This document shows positions 23,600-34,560 of a DNA stretch of 64,000 bases, one piece after another. The DNA is from Desmodus rotundus (Eukaryota > Chordata > Mammalia > Chiroptera > Phyllostomidae), in assembly GCF_022682495.2 (NCBI RefSeq), contig NC_071392.1, positions 133,237,318-133,301,317 on the forward strand, read 5' to 3'. The translations under genes were made by a program, and so were the position numbers. The notes under the pieces were generated by a model. That model searched no databases. It saw only the letters and a list, made by a program, of their open reading frames with translations, and had not been told where the DNA came from. How positions within the stretch are numbered: the first letter of the stretch is position 1; each line of letters begins with the position of its first letter.

Positions 23600-25490
23600 A
23601 CATACCTATCAATAACCACTTTAAATGTAAATGGCTTAAATGTTCCAGTAAAAAACATACTATAACTAAATGAATAAGAAAATAAGACCCAAACATATGC
23701 TATCTACAAGAGTCCCATTTTAGATCAAAACACACATACTGACTGAAAATAAAAAGATGGAAAAGATATTTCATGAAAATAGCAACAAAAAAAGCTGAGG
23801 TTGCGACATTTATACAATTAAAAATAGAATTTAAAACAAGCACTATAATAAGAGACAAAGTAGGACATTATATAATGATACAGGGATAAATCCAATAAGA
23901 GGATATAACTCTTGTAAACACTTATACACCCAATATAAAAACACCTAAATATATAAAGCAAAGATGGGTGGACATAAAGGGAGAGATCAACAGTATCAAC
24001 AGTAATATAATCAGTCACAGTAGGGGATTTAACACCCTATTGACATCAGTAGATAGATCTTCCAGACAGAAAATCAACAACAACCACCAAAAAATCCCAG
24101 CAGCCTCAACTGACACATGAGACCAGAAGGATTTAATTGATATTTTCAGAGCATTTTACCCCAAAGCAGCAGAATGTACATTCAAGTACCATAGAACATT
24201 TTCCAGGATAGACAATATGTGAGGTCCCCAAAAATGTCTCAACAAATTTTAGAAGCCTGAAATCATATCAAGCATCTTCTCTAACCACAATGTTATGAAA
24301 ATAGAAGTCAATTACCAAAAAAAACAAAAACAAAAACACAAAACACAAAGACCTGAAAAACACACAAACACATATAGGCTAAATAACATGCTACTAAGCA
24401 ATGAAAGAGATCAAGGAAGAAATCGAAAATACCCTGAGACAAGTGAAAACAAAACCACAACAACTCCAAATCTATGGAACACAACAAAAGCAGTCACAAG
24501 AGGGAAATTCACAGACTACAGGCCTACCTCAAAAAAAAAAATCACAACTAAATAATGTAATGTTACCCCTAAAGGAACTGGCAAAAGAACAAACAAAACC
24601 CCAGGAAGGAAATAATAAAGATGTAAAAAAAAACAATTACAAAGATCAATAAAACCAAAAGCTGGTTCTTTTAAAAGATGTGTAAACCTTTAACCAGTTT
24701 CATCAAGAAAGAAATAAAGAAGGCTGAAATAAATGGAATCAGAAATGAAAGAGAAGTGAAAACTGATACCACAGAAATACAAAGGATTTTAAGAAAATAT
24801 GACAAACTATATGCCAAAAAATGAACAATCTAGAAGAAATAAATGTATTCCTAGAAACACACAATTTTTCAAGACTAAATCAAAAAGAAATAGAAAATAT
24901 GAAGAGACCAATTACAACCAATAAAATTGAAGCAGTAATAAAAAAAGAAAAAAAACACCTCTTCTCCCCGTAACCAAAAAAAGGTCCTGAAGCAAATGGC
25001 TTCACAGGTGAATTTTAGCAAACATTCAAAGAACTAATACCTTTCCTTCTCAAACTATTCCAAAAAATTCAAGAGGAGTAAGGCACTACAAAGAAAGAAT
25101 ATGATAGGCCACTATCTCTGATGAACATAAATGCAAAAATTCTGAACAAAATATCTGCAAACTGAATTCAGCAATATGTTAAAAAGATTATACAAAATGA
25201 CCAAAGGAGATTTATTCCCAAGATGCAAAGATGCTTCAATATCTGCAGATCAATTAATATGATATGCTACATCTGATCATATCAGTAGATACAGAAAAAG
25301 CATTTGACAAATCCAGCACCCATTTATAAAAAAAAAACTCTCAACAAAGTAAGAATAGAGGAAACATACCTCAACATAATAAAGACCATATATGACAAAC
25401 CTACAGCTAACATCAGACTCAGTGGGGAAAAACTAAAAGCATTTCCCTTAAGATCAGGAATAAGATGGGGATGTTCATTTTTATGAACTT
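23600..25490 (+). pseudogene. L1 ORF2 remnant (endonuclease to mid reverse transcriptase)
   Basis: Begins with the L1 ORF2 start region (ctatcaataaccactttaaa and tgtaaatggcttaaatgttc), passes the endonuclease domain and reaches RT-type sequence (atctgcagatcaattaatat; catttgacaaatccagcac). Many stops and frameshifts. Sequence after the palm region is missing. Confidence 0.75.
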
Positions 25491-26254
25491 TTTGGCAAAC
25501 CTGATACATACTACATAAATTAGGTAAACAACACATTCCGCAAATCCATTCCAGGAGTCAACTATTCCTGGTAAAATGTTATTAAATAGGGTAAAAAGAT
25601 ACTTGTACCAACAATTTTAACAGTAACCATGTGGTACTAGGCAGAATTAAAGTAACACTAAACACTGCTTACTAGATGCACAAAGTTTCACAACACATTT
25701 GGCAAATTAATTCCCACACATAGTTCTAATAAATTTATTCATGCTGAGGATAGCCTACTAGTCTTCAGACACTTTCACCTACTATCCAAAGAAAATGAGT
25801 ATGGTTTTCATACAAATGACATAAAATTTAAGGATTACATCTAACAAAGATAAAAAATACATGTAGTTATTTCTCATTATCATCCATTCCTACTATATCA
25901 TGAAGCATAACAAATCCCCATGAAGTCTCTTTATACTTAGCATTTGATTTTGTTTATTTTTACTTTAATTTAAATACAAAAGGTCAAAGCATCAATTAGC
26001 AGAAAGGCTATCAACAACTACCTAAAATTTAAAAAACTTTATACCTGTGTTTGAAAGATTTAAAAATGAGGCATTATCATTTATGATTTAATCACTCAGT
26101 TCAACAGATGTATTTACTATATATACTTTACTTTCTATACATTAATAACATATAACTTTAAATAATTCAGTTTATGTTAAGAGTCAGTTATATTCTTCAT
26201 ATAAATAACCCCAAATTAAAATTAACATTCTGAATTTTGAAATATCCACTGAAT
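25491..26254. other. RALGAPA2 intron, no element recognised
   Basis: AT-rich intron after the truncated L1. Nothing identified. Confidence 0.5.
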
Positions 26255-26600
26255 GTGCCCTATTCTTTCAGGTTCCATGTCTTTTACATACTGATTTTTC
26301 ACCCAAAAAGTCCTTTCCACACTTTTCACACTCATCTTTCAAGGCTCAAATTAAAATTACCACTCTTGAAGTGTTCCTCAATTCCTCTGAATAGAATTAT
26401 TCAACTTTTCTTGTTTGCTACCATTACATTTCTTTCACTGTGACAGTTATACTGTAATAATTTTTTTCTCATCCAATCCCCCACTAGATAATTGGTTTAT
26501 ACAAGGATAGTGATATAGTCTCTGACTTTGCCCCATAACTTTGCATACAAATGTCTCTCCCTCAATAAATATATGAATGAATGAATAAACAGTTAAGATT
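26255..26600 (+). mobile_element. Probable L2 LINE 3' end
   Basis: Layout and words of an L2 3' end: ctttcaaggctcaaattaaa, attcctctgaatagaatta, aattggtttatacaaggata and a closing tccctcaataaatatatgaa with a short ATGA repeat. Diverged. Confidence 0.5.
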
Positions 26601-26727
26601 CCATTATAAGGCCATGCTGTCCTCAAATACAATCATCTAATAAGGAAAAATTATAGAAAATGTCAGTCTTCTAAGACTAAAGGACTAAACCAGAAACTCT
26701 TTAAACAGAAGGCAGAACCACAAATTA

Positions 26728-27036
26728 CCATATTTTGGCATGTATAATGCACACCAACATTTTTGGCCCAAACTTACAGGAAAAAAATCTTTTGTTTTAA
26801 TTTTTAATACAATTTTTTATTTATTTATATTTAGATACATGTTTTTTGTATTATAAAGGAATTTTAGCGCTAATTTTTTAATATATTATGGTACAAGAAA
26901 TTTTATATAGCTAATAATTACAAAACACAAGAACAGATACAAGGTATTTCAGGTACTACCCACGTATAATGCATATCCTTATTTGTCCCTTGAAAATTTA
27001 GGCAAAAAAGTGAGCATTATACACAGCAAAATACGG
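26728..27036. mobile_element. Non-autonomous DNA transposon with CCRTATTTT termini (309 bp)
   Basis: The left end ccatattttggcatgtataa and the reverse complement of the right end (ccgtattttgctgtgtataa) match over roughly 20-25 bases with few changes, so it has terminal inverted repeats. The interior is AT-rich and has no transposase. I could not find a convincing target duplication and do not name a superfamily. The larger element at 47159-48074 has related ends. Confidence 0.6.
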
Positions 27037-27284
27037 CACTCCAATTGTGCTGTAAATATTACTTTGAGTTGAAATGCTGTCCAATGTCAAGAGTTGGACA
27101 GAAAGGGCAGCCATGGTAACTTGCTTTAGTTCAAATTCCTTCTTGCTGCCATATCCTACAGCATTCAAACAAGGATTTTAAGTCAATGATTAAAGCTTGA
27201 AGAACAAGATACTTTTATAAGTAAAAATATAAAATTACTTAAGAAAAATTCTGAGATCATATTTCTCCAAATCTTTTGCACAGG

Positions 27285-27420
27285 AATCCCTGGTGCTCTG
27301 GTTAAAAATGAAGACTGTAATTTGGTATGTCTGGCTGAGAACTGAAATTCTGCATTTTTAATAAGCTCTCTGTTGAGGATGCTGCTGCTGGTCTACAAAC
27401 CACATTTTAGTACAGACAAA
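27285..27420 (+). mobile_element. MER5-like hAT (Charlie) fossil
   Basis: The wording follows MER5: tggttaaaaatgaagactg, gaaattctgcatttttaataa and gatgctgctgctggtctac, ending aaccacattttag. Diverged old mammalian DNA transposon. Confidence 0.65.
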
Positions 27421-27589
27421 TATTATATTTCCTCCAAACTCCAGGCTGGTCTTGTCTCAGTTTCAACTAGCATACCTTGTTAATATTTCTTGCTATAACC
27501 TATCTTGATGGTGTTAATTATATAAAACATTACTGAAAATTCAATTAGAAGAAATCTATGTTACTTGAAAAATATTTATTTGTTCTTAC

Positions 27590-27647
27590 CTATACTCTGG
27601 TAATGCCATCGAAAGAAAATGCGTTCAGGTAGAAACTGCAGTATTTT
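27590..27647 (-). CDS. RALGAPA2: RALGAPA2 internal exon (about residues 91-110)
   Basis: The minus strand has a gttttctag acceptor above 27647 and a gtaagaacaa donor below 27590. The 58 bases encode KILQFLPERIFFRWHYQSI plus the first base of a Gly codon. The ending HYQSIG separates alpha-2 from the alpha-1 form. The phase joins cleanly to the exon at 63899-63951 (ends in Glu, phase 0) and to the exon at 13161-13204. The intron upstream of this exon in gene order is about 36 kb, the longest in the window. Confidence 0.95.
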
Positions 27648-28476
27648 CTAGAAAACAAACAAAAAATCGTAAGAAAATAAACTATAAATGACATTACACA
27701 TTTTCATGATAGGTCCATAGTACTTGCCATATATGTTTCAGAAAATAAAAAATTATGTGCAATAACATAAATACTGTATTTTGTCCTGTGCCCCTATGGG
27801 GCAGTTTCTTTTACTTGCACCATGCAAGCTTCCCTGAATGTTTTAAAGAGATTCCTGACCCATGTTTAATTCCCCACTAATGAAAAACAAAAACAAAAAA
27901 AATGAAATGAAAATTTTATCTTAATTAAATCACTGCCATTGCTTAAATATTAAAAGAATAATTTCTCAAATGTCACGTTGTCCAGGCTTCTTGTTTTTCC
28001 CCTTTCACTTCCCATTTCCATTATAATCATTGTTAGTCTCTGGACAAGAAACAGAGTTGGAAAGAAAGATAACTAAAGAGGATGAGACCATAAACAATTC
28101 TGTGGATTGTTTATGAAATGAAACTAGTAGCAAACATTTCTTGAAATTAATAACAGCTAAACATAAGTTTTAGGACTATAGTTATGAATCCCCCCATTGG
28201 AACATACAATAAAGAACAAATTTACAATACACAACAATATTTGGCTAATAAAAACAGCCCCCCACCAGGGGGAAAAAAAAAACAACCAATGAGGGTGACA
28301 CTTTTTTCGCTCTAGAACAAGTTTTGGCAAATTATCCTTGGGTATTATGATTCCTTCTACTTTATTTGCAACTACCTTTTTCTTTAAAAAAGTAGAAATC
28401 CAAAACTAGACAAAATATATTTCTTGGTATTGATAATACTTTACTATTTTACTATGAAAATCTTCCATCTAGGTTT
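27648..28476. other. RALGAPA2 intron, no element recognised
   Basis: First part of the 36 kb intron, upstream of the 58-base exon in gene order. Nothing identified. Confidence 0.5.
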
Positions 28477-28484
28477 ATCTAGCC

Positions 28485-28726
28485 CAGAGATTTTCAACCT
28501 TTTTCATCTTATGGCACACACAAACTAATTACTAAAATTCTGCAGTATACCAAAAAATATATTTTTGTCGATCTAAAAAAAATAGGAATAATTTTGATTA
28601 TGTTGTGTTGGCTGTTGTCATTTTGTTTTTATTTGAAAACCTATGGGAAAAGGGATCAGTGTCCCTAACTAGTCAGGTATGGCATGTTTTAAAAATTCTT
28701 GTGGTACACATGTTGAAAAATCACTG
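28485..28726. mobile_element. hAT-type MITE (242 bp)
   Basis: Left end cagagattttcaaccttttt and the reverse complement of the right end (cagtgatttttcaacatgtg) are inverted repeats of the CAGNG type used by hAT elements. Eight-base flanks atctagcc (28477-28484) and atctacac (28727-28734) agree at six positions, as expected of an aged 8-bp duplication. No transposase. Confidence 0.72.
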
Positions 28727-28963
28727 ATCTACACCTAATATTCTAACATTTTGAAAGATTAAGGTAAATATTTTGTATTCAGATCTCCTGATAACTGTAT
28801 TTCTAGGCAGCTAATAAACTCTCTTCTGCATTCAAGTCACCTTGGGTTTGGTTTGCTTTAGTTCTGTCTTAACTTTCTAACTGGGTCAGTAACAATACAC
28901 ATGTATTTACTTAATTTGTTCTCACTTGACAATAAAGGGATATGTAAGAGCTTCTGGGAAGAG

Positions 28964-30897
28964 CTTCCAGCCAAGATGGAGGTGTAGGTAGACACATTGT
29001 GCCTCCTTGCACAACCAAAAGGACAACAATAATTTAAAAACAAAAAATAACCAGAACTGACAGAAAATCGAACTGTATGGAAGTCCGACGATCAAGGAGA
29101 TAAAGAAGAAACATTCATCCAGACCGGTAGGTGGGGTGGAGAGGACTCGCAGAAAGGCTGCGGCTGGCGGACCCAGTGAGGTGGGGGATTGTAGAACAGG
29201 GCAGGCCAGGCTGCAGCTAGCAGACCCCACAAGGTGGGGGGTGGCAGACCCTGTGGCCCCACATTCCCACATAGATAAACCGGGAGGAACTTTGGGGGAG
29301 CAAAGCAGACTGCGCAACCCAGGGCTCCAGCCCAGGGAAATAAAGCCTCAAACCTCTGATTGAAAACACCCGTGGAGGTTGAGGCAGCAGCAGGAGAAAC
29401 TCCCAGCCTCACAGGAGAGTTTGTTGGAGAGACCCACTGGGGCCTATAGCGTGAACAAGCCCAACCACTCGAGAATCAGCACCAGAGGGGCCCAAATGGA
29501 TTGTGGGTAGCAGAGAGAGTGACTGAAATCCGGCTGAGAGTGGAGCAAGCACCATTGCTCCCTCTCGGCCCCTCCCGCACATACAGCATCACAGCGCATC
29601 AACCAGCGCTACCCCGCCCCGGTGAACACCTAAGGCTCCACCCCTTTGCCTAACATGCACACTGAAACAAAAACAAACAAACAAAAAAAGGCCCAAATGA
29701 AAGAACAGATCAGAGCTCCAGAAATAATACAACTAAGCAACAAGAGATAGCCAACCTATCAGATGCACAGTTCAAAACATTGGTAATCAGGATGCTCACA
29801 GAATTGGTTGAATTTGGTCACAAATTAGATGAAAAAATTAAGGCTATGCTAAGAAACAAAGGAAAATGTACAGGGAACCAATAGTGATGCGAAGGAAACT
29901 GGGACTCATATCAACGGTGTGGACCAGAAGGAAGAAACAAACATCCAACCAGAAAAGAATGAATAAACAAGAATTCAAAAAAATGAGGAGAGGCTTAGGA
30001 ACCTCCAGGACATCTTGAAACATTCCAACATCCGAATTATAGGGGTGCCAGAAAGAGAAGAGGAAATTTGAACAAATAATGAAGGAGAACTTTCCCAATC
30101 TGCAAAGGAAATACACTTCCAGGAAGTCCAGGAAGCTCAGAGAGTCCCGAAGAAGCTGAACCCGAGGAACACACCAAGGCACATCATAATTACATTACCT
30201 AGAATCTTAGAAGCAGCAAGAAATAAGGACACAGTTACCTACAAAGGAGTTCCCATAAGACTGTCCGCTGATTTCTCAAAAGAGACCTCACAGGCAAGAA
30301 GGGTCTGGAAAGTATTCCAAGTCATGAAAGGCAAGGACCTACATCCAAGATTATTGTATCCAGCAAAGCTATCATTTAGAATGGAAGGGCAGATAAAGTG
30401 CTTCTCAGATAAGGTCAAGTTAAAGGAGTTCATCATCACCCAGCCCTTATTATATGAAATGTTAAAGGGATTTATCTAAGAAAAAGGAAGATAAAAAATA
30501 TGAACAGCAAAAATGACAGCAAACTCACAGATATTAACAACCACACCTAAAACAAAAGCAAAAGCAAACTAAGCAAACAACTAGAACAGGAACAGAACCA
30601 CAGAAATGGAGATCACATGAAGGGTTATCATCAGGGGAGTGGGGGGGGGGGGAGAGAGGGGAAAGGTACAGGGAATAAGTAGCATAAATGATAGGTAGAA
30701 AATGATAGGGGGAGGGTAAGAATAGTATAGGAAAGGTAGAAGCCAAAGAACTTATATGTATGACCCATGGACATGAACTATAGGGGGGGAATGTGGGAGG
30801 GAGGGGATGGGCAGAATGGAGTGAAGTGAGTCGGGGGGGAATGGGACAACTGTAATAGCATAATCAACAAATATATTTTTTAAAGAGGGGGGGAAAA
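28964..30897 (+). mobile_element. Half-L1 (HAL1-like) element, copy C, full length
   Basis: Starts cttccagccaagatggaggt; 5' UTR of about 730 bases, ORF1 (29697-30479), then the G-rich 3' UTR and gggacaactgtaatagcata tail, no ORF2. Flanks agagcttctgggaagag (28947-28963) and agaacttctgggaaaag (30898-30914) form a 17-bp duplication with two changes. Length is about 1.93 kb. Confidence 0.87.
29697..30479 (+). pseudogene. L1 ORF1 remnant of half-L1 copy C
   Basis: The frame corresponds to the second Met of the family ORF1 (MKEQI...); the first Met is lost (site reads ggccc). It has ANLSDAQFKTLVIRMLTE-type sequence and the C-terminal LLYEMLKGFI-stop, but several small deletions break the frame (for example near 29850 and 30070), so no complete ORF1p is encoded. 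Confidence 0.78.
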
Positions 30898-31017
30898 AGA
30901 ACTTCTGGGAAAAGGCAAAACAAGTAAACTTCCATCAAACATGACTTTAAATGGCACAAACATTTCCCTCATTCTGGATACTTCTTCACCCATAGCCTTG
31001 CACTGAAGGGATAACCT

Positions 31018-31315
31018 GACCATCCAGATCTCACTACAATGTCACCTCCTCACAAAGGCCTTTTAAAATTCTGTCAAGAGAGGCCTCCATCCCATAACAC
31101 CCCACTGGTGCTTTCTGCATCACGTGTTCTATCTTCATGGTTGTCAGCCCTAGGGAAAGGATCTTGGTTCACTCATTTCAAAGCAATATTCCCTCCAATA
31201 GAGTATAAGCCCCATGAAAGCAATAATATCTTCATCTTGTTCCCTGATACATCCCCAGCACCTACAGCAGGACTAGCACACAGTATGTGCCCAATAAATA
31301 CTCATTAAAGGGATT
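31018..31315 (+). mobile_element. L2 LINE 3' end
   Basis: Matches the L2 terminal region: gagtataagccccatgaaag, tgttccctgatacatcccc, cagcacctacagcaggacta and cccaataaatactcattaaa. Plus orientation. Confidence 0.8.
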
Positions 31316-31535
31316 TTTGAAAGCTTTTAATTTGTGAAATTGTGAATTTTATAGGTAAGCCTGATCTTTGCTATGGCCCTATGTTCACATTAACTAAAAT
31401 ATACTTTGTCTTTCCTTAAATGTAATTGCCTAACAATACTTACATTAAAATATGTGGGCATAGCTTAACCCTTAGTAAAGAAAACTCGAACAAAAAAAAT
31501 TTCAAAAAAACTAATTTTTCAAGAGTTGATAAATA

Positions 31536-32025
31536 GGGTGAGACCTGGGCGGGTTGCCTGCCCAGCAGCTGCTTGCTGGCAGACACCGAATCAGGGTCCC
31601 TGGGCTGGGGTTCGAGTCTCAAGTCTGTGGGATGTGGGCGAAGCAGGCAGGCCACATTACGCTGCGGAAAGTCCAGGTTTGGGAAGGATGAGAGGACTAG
31701 GCCTGGTTTGGGGAATAGGGATGCGGAGAAGCCGAGGTTGAGCTCCATTGAACGTTTCAGAAGCCGGCCAAGGCGCTGCCTGGATGGCGAGCCCCGGGCC
31801 TAGCCCAGGAGGCCTGACAAGGTAAAACCTGTGTTCTCACGCAGTGCGCATGCTCGGATAACCACCCTGTGGGTACGCCTGTATATGCGTGTTTTCTAAA
31901 TGGGAAAGTGTAAAAAGATTCCTTAAAATGACACTGCCAAATAATGGGTTTAAAAGTGGTTTTTAAAAGTTCTTTTGGCTCGTAATATTGAACTCTAAAT
32001 AAAGTTGCTGGGGGCGGGGGGGGGG
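31536..32025 (+). pseudogene. TSD-flanked retrocopy of an unrecognised transcript
   Basis: A GC-richer 490-base block with several CpGs sits in AT-rich intron between aagagttgataaata (31521-31535) and aagagttgacaaata (32026-32040), a 15-bp duplication with one change. It ends with an AATAAA signal (ctctaaataaagttgctg) followed by a G-rich run where a poly(A) tail would be expected. Short open frames exist (for example one starting MASPGPSPGG near 31784 that stops quickly, and one ending RLYMRVF), but I recognise no parent gene. It could instead be a small structured or non-coding RNA copy. Confidence 0.6.
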
Positions 32026-32040
32026 AAGAGTTGACAAATA

Positions 32041-32568
32041 TAAGTGCTAAAATATAAATGTATTTAGTGACATTATTTATTACAAAGTCTTCAAGCTACA
32101 CATCTACACAGATAACAATGCTGTACAAACTATATAAAAGATTATTTGATTATATATTAAAAGCAGTACATAGCTGATCACATGCTGAAAATCACTAAAG
32201 GTAATGCTGTCCTACATTTCCTTTGCAGACTTCCCATAGAACATGTTGATTTGTTATCTTTTAAAACTCTTCTCTAAATGTGTATCTTATTTTACTATGT
32301 GATAATGCTAACATACACTCACACACACAGACACGTACATTGTGGTATGCATATGTATCAAATCCCATTTAATGAAAAATACCTAAATACTAGATACCAA
32401 ACTTGACATCTGAAATAAAATAAATGTGAATGAAATACTTAGCTTTTACTTCTAAGGGTTTCATGATTAGTGAGCAAGAGAGACAGTAAAGGAATTACTT
32501 AGTTATTCTTTATAAAATGCCCACTCTCCAGGTTCTGTGTTTCTATCATGTTTGAAACTGATAGAACT
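32041..32568. other. RALGAPA2 intron, no element recognised
   Basis: AT-rich intron between the retrocopy and the first mariner. Nothing identified. Confidence 0.5.
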
Positions 32569-33049
32569 GGGTTGGCCAAAAAGATCATTTGTTTTTTTCC
32601 ATAAGATGGCTCTACTACTGCTTAGTTGTCTTTAACTTCATTCGAAACAATTTTGTTAGACTGTATTGTGACAGCTGTCATATCAGCGTGCATTTAAAAA
32701 AAAAACTTATCAAAATTGGTGAATTTGTGTAGCAATTTTAATATTGAACATGGAAGAAAACACACAACATTTTCAGCATATTATGTTTTATTATTTCAAG
32801 AAAGGTAAAAACACAACTGAAACACAAAAAAAGATCTGTGCAGTGTGTGGACAAGGTGCTGTATTGATCAAACATGTCAAAAGTGGTTTGCGATATTTTC
32901 TTGCTGGATGATGCTACATAGTCTAGTTGACCAGTTGAAATTGACAGCAATCAAACTGAGGCATTGAGATCAATAAAGTTACTGGTGAAAATGAAAAATG
33001 TGTATTTTATTTTACAGAAAAAACTAAACAGACTTCTTGGCCAACCCAG
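32569..33049 (+). mobile_element. Internally deleted mariner (Tc1/mariner), 481 bp
   Basis: Termini ctgggttggccaaaaagatc and, on the other strand, ctgggttggccaagaagtct are inverted repeats. TA follows the right end; the left TA is mutated. Between them is the start of a mariner transposase (MEENTQHFQHIMFYYFKKGK, then the helix-turn-helix region), after which most of the gene is missing and the 3' end follows. It is non-autonomous. Confidence 0.88.
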
Positions 33050-34380
33050 TATCATTAAGGAGAGGGGGGAAAAAAAACCTGACACAAGTTTGTCTGAGGT
33101 GCTACAGAGGTGAGGGGGGAAAGTATGTCATCTCAGTAAGGGCATCATAAAATGCTTCCTGAAAAAGAAGACACTTGAGCTAAAATGTACAGGATTAAGT
33201 TAACCTAGTGGAGAACAGAAACAGAAGGAAGAGCATATGTGAATGCCAAGAGGCAAAGACAGTTTGGTGCCTTAAAGAAATGGCAGCAGCAAGAGGGTCC
33301 GCTTGACTGGTAGATGGGCAAGGATGGGAAGAGATGGGACTGGAGAGGCAGAAGAGGCAGGTGAGGCTGTGGTTAACGTTCTCATAGAGCAGTGTACAGT
33401 ACCTGATCAGGTTCCAGTTGTAGGTGAATTTAAGATGACTGAGAAGAGAAGCAGAGATGTCCACAAAGAAGAAATGGTAGTATTTCAGACGAGGAATGAA
33501 ATGGCCTGGACCAAGGTCAGCAAGGTAAAGAGGAAAGCATACGATCGTGATAGTAAGGAGGTAAAATTGTGAGGATGGGCAGGTAGAGTTGTGGTAAATG
33601 GAGGACTCAAGAATGACTCCCTAATGGCTTAGTGGATGGCAATACTTATCTAAGATATCAAATCCAGAAGGAACCCCAGAACTGAAGTATGTCTAGTTTA
33701 GTTCTGGACATCCTAGAATTTGAGGTGTCAATTATCTTAGTGGAGATGATCTTCTAGGCAATTGAACATATCAGTCTGGAACGCAGGAGCAGGAATTAGA
33801 TGATAACAGGATATAGGGAGCAACTGAAGATGTGTGTACATGCAATCCCTCTGGGAGAGAACTTAAAATGAGAAGATGAGAAGAAACCCCAGAGGCAGTG
33901 TACTGGAGTTCCCCTAAGAAGGTAAGGATAAAGGAGGTAGAGCAGAAGCTAAAGACAATGTGCACAGGTCAAAGAAGAAACTCTTGATGTGTCAAGTGTT
34001 GGTATGTTTATTTGTTTTAAAGATTAGAAATGGTAATGTCTATGTTATATGCACAAGTAGTTAAAAGAAGTTAAAGACACTGGCAAATGTTAGAAAATTG
34101 ATGCCATGTAACAAAGTGACTTCAATATTAAATCAGGGTGCTCAATGTTAACTGTTGCTCAGAGAACATTTGTCAGCCAGACACCAAATGCCAGGAAGGA
34201 AAGATCCATCTATAAATTGTGTAGAGGAAAGTGGCCCTTTGAGGAGGGAAAAAAAACAAAATAGGTTTTCACCTTACAATATACACATGCTAACATGAAT
34301 TTTACATGGATAACACACAAAGGAACTAAATGCAAAAACTGCATTATGTTTTCAGTTCTACTACACTAAAAAGGAATCAG
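33050..34380. other. RALGAPA2 intron, old unassigned sequence
   Basis: Purine-rich intronic sequence with no recognised gene. Parts at 33120-33650 read like old, very diverged transposon sequence, but I cannot assign it. Confidence 0.4.
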
Positions 34381-34381
34381 A

Positions 34382-34560
34382 AGTTGGAGCGTCATCCCAG
34401 ATACCAAAAGGTTGTGGGTTCGATCACCAGTCAGGGGTTATATGGGAGGCAACTGATTAGTGTTTCTTTCACATAAATGTTTCTCTCATTCTCTCCTCCC
34501 CCCACCCCACTCCTTCTCTCTCTAAGATCAATAAGCATACTCTCTTGTGAGGATTTTTTT
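34382..34560 (+). mobile_element. Ves SINE, 5' truncated
   Basis: Begins inside the tRNA-like part (gttggagcgtcatcccagat), has the B-box-like gtgggttcgatcaccagtc, then tgtttctctcattctctcc and the tail ctaagatcaataagcatact. Plus orientation, without the usual first 30 or so bases. Confidence 0.82.

Larger units (their letters stand above)
19683..25490 (+). mobile_element. Near full-length old L1 with three later insertions, 3' truncated
   Basis: Starts with an L1 5' end (ctacccaagatggcaaagaa) and a GC-richer 5' UTR to about 22480, then ORF1 remains (to about 23340), then ORF2 (from about 23600) through endonuclease and into reverse transcriptase, stopping near 25490 without a 3' UTR. It is interrupted by an L1 tail (20981-21191), a solo LTR (21673-22270) and a second L1 tail (23385-23580). 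The same 5' UTR type occurs at 41790 and gives the alignment that places the insertions. Confidence 0.82.

Noticed and set aside
31536..31860. CpG-containing block as a promoter CpG island of a hidden gene
   Set aside because: The flanking 15-bp duplication and terminal AATAAA fit a retrocopy better; the block is short and has no downstream exon I can find.
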